Assembly (NCBI GenBank): GCA_009861545.1
Contig: VXME01000058.1
Span: forward strand, 27,354 to 91,353
Reading direction: 5' to 3'
Source: Acidobacteriota bacterium
GTDB lineage: Bacteria > Acidobacteriota > Vicinamibacteria > Vicinamibacterales > UBA8438
DNA length: 64,000 bases
Each line of letters starts with the position of its first letter. Within the stretch, counting starts at the first letter, position 1. Under the pieces are notes generated by a model. That model ran no database searches, was not told where the DNA came from, and saw nothing but the letters and a program-made list of their open reading frames with translations. A program made the position numbers and the translations under genes. Positions 61,681 to 64,000 of the stretch are shown piece after piece.

Positions 61681-63798
61681 TCAACCCCCGCTTTCGAGCA
61701 GTCCGGTCAGGCGCTGTATGTCCTCGCCGTAGGACGCCGGCGCGGTGCCCACGAACCGCTCCAGGTAGGACCGCGCCGCGCCGAGATCACCCGCATCGAC
61801 CAGCTCCGTGCCCAATCGCAGCAGGGCGTCCGGAACCCGTGTACTGTCGGGGTCCAACTCGATGACGCGCTCGAAGGTCTCCAGCGCCCGTTCGTGATCC
61901 CCGCGCCGCGCATAGGCGACGCCCAGCGCGTTCAGCGGGTTGACGTCCGGGGGTCCCTCACCCGCCACCAGCGCTTCCAGCAGCGGCACCGCCTCGTCGG
62001 CCGCACCGCTCTCGGCCAGGTACATCCCGAGCTGGCCGGCCGCGGCCGGACTCGCGATGCCGGCATCCCGAACCCGTCTCAGCGTCGCGACGGCCTCTTC
62101 CGCCTCGCCCAGCGACCAGTGGAGGTACGCCAGGTGCCGGTGGGCCAGCTCCAGATCGGGGCGCTCGGCGATCACTTCACGGTAGACCTCTATCGCTTCG
62201 CGCGGCCGGCCGCGCCGGTACAGGTCGACACCGCGGTGGATCGCTGCGTCCAGGTGCGCAAGCCGCTTCGGGTCGTCGTCCTCGGTATGGGTATCCCTGG
62301 CGGGCGCGGTTCCGCCCGCGTAGCCCAGGGACCGGAGACGCTCGACCACCTCCGCGGTCTCCGCGACGCGCCGCTCGAGCGGGTCCGACGCCGGCAGGTC
62401 CGCCAACAGGGCCTCCAGCTCCCGCGCCCGCCCCGCCCGGCCCGCGGCCAGGTTGCTCGATTCGGCCGGGTCGGCCCGCACGTCGTAGAGCTCCGGCACG
62501 GGCAGATCGATGTACTTGTCCCGTCCCGCCAGCACGCCGCGCAACGGCGCCCAGCCCCGGTTCAGCGAGGCGGACAGCGCCTCGAAGTACGACAGCGGCT
62601 CGGTGTCGGCGGGCGCCGGGTCGAGGAGCGAGCGGCCGGGCAGCGCGGGAGCCGGCAGGGAGAGCGCATCGAGGACCGAAGGAACGATGTCGACGTGTCG
62701 GACCGGTTCGGCCGAGACCGCCCCCTCGTCCGGAACGGCCAATCCGCGTCCGATCTGCGCGACGACCAGGGGAACCCGCAATGTCGCCTCGTACGCGAAC
62801 AGGCCATGGGTCCGCTCGCCGTGCTCTCCGAAAGCCTCGCCGTGGTCGGCAGTGACGACGACTAGGGTCGGGCGCGCTTGCGAGGCGCCGGCGACGTCGA
62901 GCAGCGGACCGAGCGCGTGGTCGGTGTAGGCGACCTCGCCGTGATACGGGCTCGCCGCGTAACGTGCGTCGAAGGGCGGCGGCGGACTGTAGACGGCATG
63001 CGGATCGAACAGATGGACCCAGGCGAACCACTGTCCCGGCTGCGACTCGATCCAGGTGCGGGCGGCCTCTACCACCGCCTCTGCCGGCCGTTCCGCGATG
63101 GTGAGGTCGTACGGCCCCTCCGCGTGCCCGAACCGGTCGTCGTACACGTCGAAACCGTTGTCGAGCCCGAACCGGCTGTCGAGCGGGAAGGCGCCGACGA
63201 ACGCGCCGGTGGCGAATCCCTCGGCGCGCAGCATCGCGGCCAGCGTCAAGCTCTCTTCCGGCAATCGGTAGCCCGCGTTGTCGTGAATCCCGTGCTCGAA
63301 GGGATAGAGCCCGGTAAGGATGCTGGCGTGCGACGGCAGCGCCATCACGGCGTGGGCGTGGGCGAACTCGAAGCGGACGCCGGCCGCCGCGAGGCGATCG
63401 AGATTGGGGGTCTCGGCCGGACCGCCGTAGCTGCCCAGCGCGTCGGCGCGCAGCGTGTCGATGGTGACCAGAAGCACGTTCTGCTCGGCGGTGCGCGCGA
63501 CGAGCGGCTGCCGCCCGCCCGACCAGAGCCAGACCAGCGCCGCAGCGGTGCCCGCGACCAACAGGGCGGCGACAGCGCGGCGCCGGGTGGCGGCCGAGCC
63601 GCTCGAACCGGATCGGACCCGGGAACGACCGCCGGCGGTGCGCCGGGCCCGCACCGGCTCCCTCGAGGTGGCCCGTGACGACGACGCCGGCGATGCAACG
63701 CCGGGCGGCGTCACCGCTGCCGGCGCCGTCCCGCGCTTCGCCGCTCGCTGCGAGCGCGTCTTGCCACGGCGCTGTCTGTTGCGTGACTTGCGACTCAT
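61681..63798 (-). CDS. Sulfatase/alkaline-phosphatase-fold protein with TPR repeats
   Basis: 705 residues. A basic low-complexity start (to about residue 70) precedes one membrane span (AVAALLVAGTAAALVWLW, 75-92), then the sulfatase domain: VTIDTLRADALGSYG (metal site), A153-L-P-S-H157, VVTADHGEAFGEHG (second metal site), and C-terminal TPRs (YRRGRPREAIEVYREVIAERP and others). The position of the formylglycine Cys, Ser or Thr nucleophile is Ala153, so ordinary sulfatase chemistry is doubtful. The ATG at 63798 has no clear ribosome site. Confidence 0.85.
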   Translation of the reverse strand: MSRKSRNRQRRGKTRSQRAAKRGTAPAAVTPPGVASPASSSRATSREPVRARRTAGGRSRVRSGSSGSAATRRRAVAALLVAGTAAALVWLWSGGRQPLVARTAEQNVLLVTIDTLRADALGSYGGPAETPNLDRLAAAGVRFEFAHAHAVMALPSHASILTGLYPFEHGIHDNAGYRLPEESLTLAAMLRAEGFATGAFVGAFPLDSRFGLDNGFDVYDDRFGHAEGPYDLTIAERPAEAVVEAARTWIESQPGQWFAWVHLFDPHAVYSPPPPFDARYAASPYHGEVAYTDHALGPLLDVAGASQARPTLVVVTADHGEAFGEHGERTHGLFAYEATLRVPLVVAQIGRGLAVPDEGAVSAEPVRHVDIVPSVLDALSLPAPALPGRSLLDPAPADTEPLSYFEALSASLNRGWAPLRGVLAGRDKYIDLPVPELYDVRADPAESSNLAAGRAGRARELEALLADLPASDPLERRVAETAEVVERLRSLGYAGGTAPARDTHTEDDDPKRLAHLDAAIHRGVDLYRRGRPREAIEVYREVIAERPDLELAHRHLAYLHWSLGEAEEAVATLRRVRDAGIASPAAAGQLGMYLAESGAADEAVPLLEALVAGEGPPDVNPLNALGVAYARRGDHERALETFERVIELDPDSTRVPDALLRLGTELVDAGDLGAARSYLERFVGTAPASYGEDIQRLTGLLESGG

Positions 63799-64000
63799 CG
63801 GTGGCCCGGCAAGCGGGGCTTCAAGTCTATCGTGGACGGCGACGGTCGGGGCCGGCTCTCCCTGTATGGTTCACAGGGCTTCTGCGGGGCGATCTCCCCC
63901 GCGAAGCAACGCACCACGGAATTCTCGGGCGCCGGACGTCCCAGAGGCTAGGAGTCTGCGCCGCAGAAAACAGATGCGACAATTGTAGGCGCGAGCCGAC
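63799..64000. other. Intergenic tail
   Basis: No gene or RNA is recognisable. It contains AGGAGTCTGCGCCG-C-AGAA (63950-63968), which also occurs with one mismatch at the end of the 34567-34848 gene; otherwise nothing is seen. Confidence 0.5.

Noticed and set aside
1..64000. CRISPR arrays, insertion sequences, rRNA genes, prophage
   Set aside because: No regularly spaced repeats, no transposase or integrase frames, no rRNA sequence and no phage structural genes were recognised.

Overview
The window is a GC-rich chromosomal stretch from a Gram-negative bacterium, most likely an Acidobacteriota member (Vicinamibacteria-like). This is inferred from the gene families: two proteins of the acidobacterial VWFA-related type, three very large TonB-dependent receptors with N-terminal carboxypeptidase-regulatory domains, a DUF1592/DUF1552 pair, PQQ enzymes, DUF3179, and many secreted proteins with an AxAQ-type signal cleavage site. 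There is no 16S gene, so the taxonomic call rests on gene content only.

Layout. 1-3.7 kb: a c-type cytochrome, a secreted acetamidase/formamidase-like protein and an AAA ATPase with a nuclease-like C-terminus. 3.7-5.6 kb: a beta-lactamase-fold serine hydrolase and a lower-GC hicBA toxin-antitoxin pair. 5.7-14.75 kb (minus strand): a tightly overlapping seven-gene operon read as a complete quinohemoprotein amine dehydrogenase (QHNDH) system, in transcription order qhpG-qhpA-qhpD-qhpC-qhpB-qhpF-qhpE. The small gamma subunit QhpC has every residue needed for three Cys-to-Asp/Glu thioether cross-links and the cysteine tryptophylquinone (CTQ) cofactor. 14.8-19.3 kb: a Phd/PIN pair, a TPR protein, a BON-domain protein, a VWFA protein and a small, apparently frameshifted coiled-coil gene. 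19.4-26.5 kb: two tandem paralogous TonB receptors with matching promoters and terminators and a 218-bp identical block, suggesting recent gene conversion. 26.8-37.9 kb: DUF1592 and DUF1552 genes, a second Phd/PIN pair, a PQQ dehydrogenase, an amidohydrolase, a CocE-type hydrolase and a conserved secreted protein. 38-44.5 kb: a DASS transporter, tatA, a peroxiredoxin whose peroxidatic cysteine codon is an in-frame TGA followed by a SECIS-like hairpin (probable selenoprotein), a DUF3179 protein, a purine phosphoribosyltransferase, a citryl-CoA-lyase-like protein and tRNA-Val(CAC). 44.6-54.2 kb: housekeeping genes (uvrB, a DHH phosphoesterase, greA, a SpoU-type RNA methyltransferase, rarA) with a second VWFA protein and a patatin-fold protein lacking its catalytic serine. 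54.2-63.8 kb (minus strand): a TonB receptor, a nidogen-like metallopeptidase, a dihaem cytochrome c and a PQQ alcohol-dehydrogenase-like enzyme in one probable operon, preceded by a sulfatase-TPR protein.

How it fits together. The window is dominated by periplasmic oxidation of organic substrates (amines through CTQ, alcohols or sugars through PQQ) coupled to c-type cytochromes, together with outer-membrane uptake and secreted hydrolases. Toxin-antitoxin modules sit between the operons. The two strongest leads are the probable selenocysteine peroxiredoxin and the CTQ amine dehydrogenase operon in this lineage.
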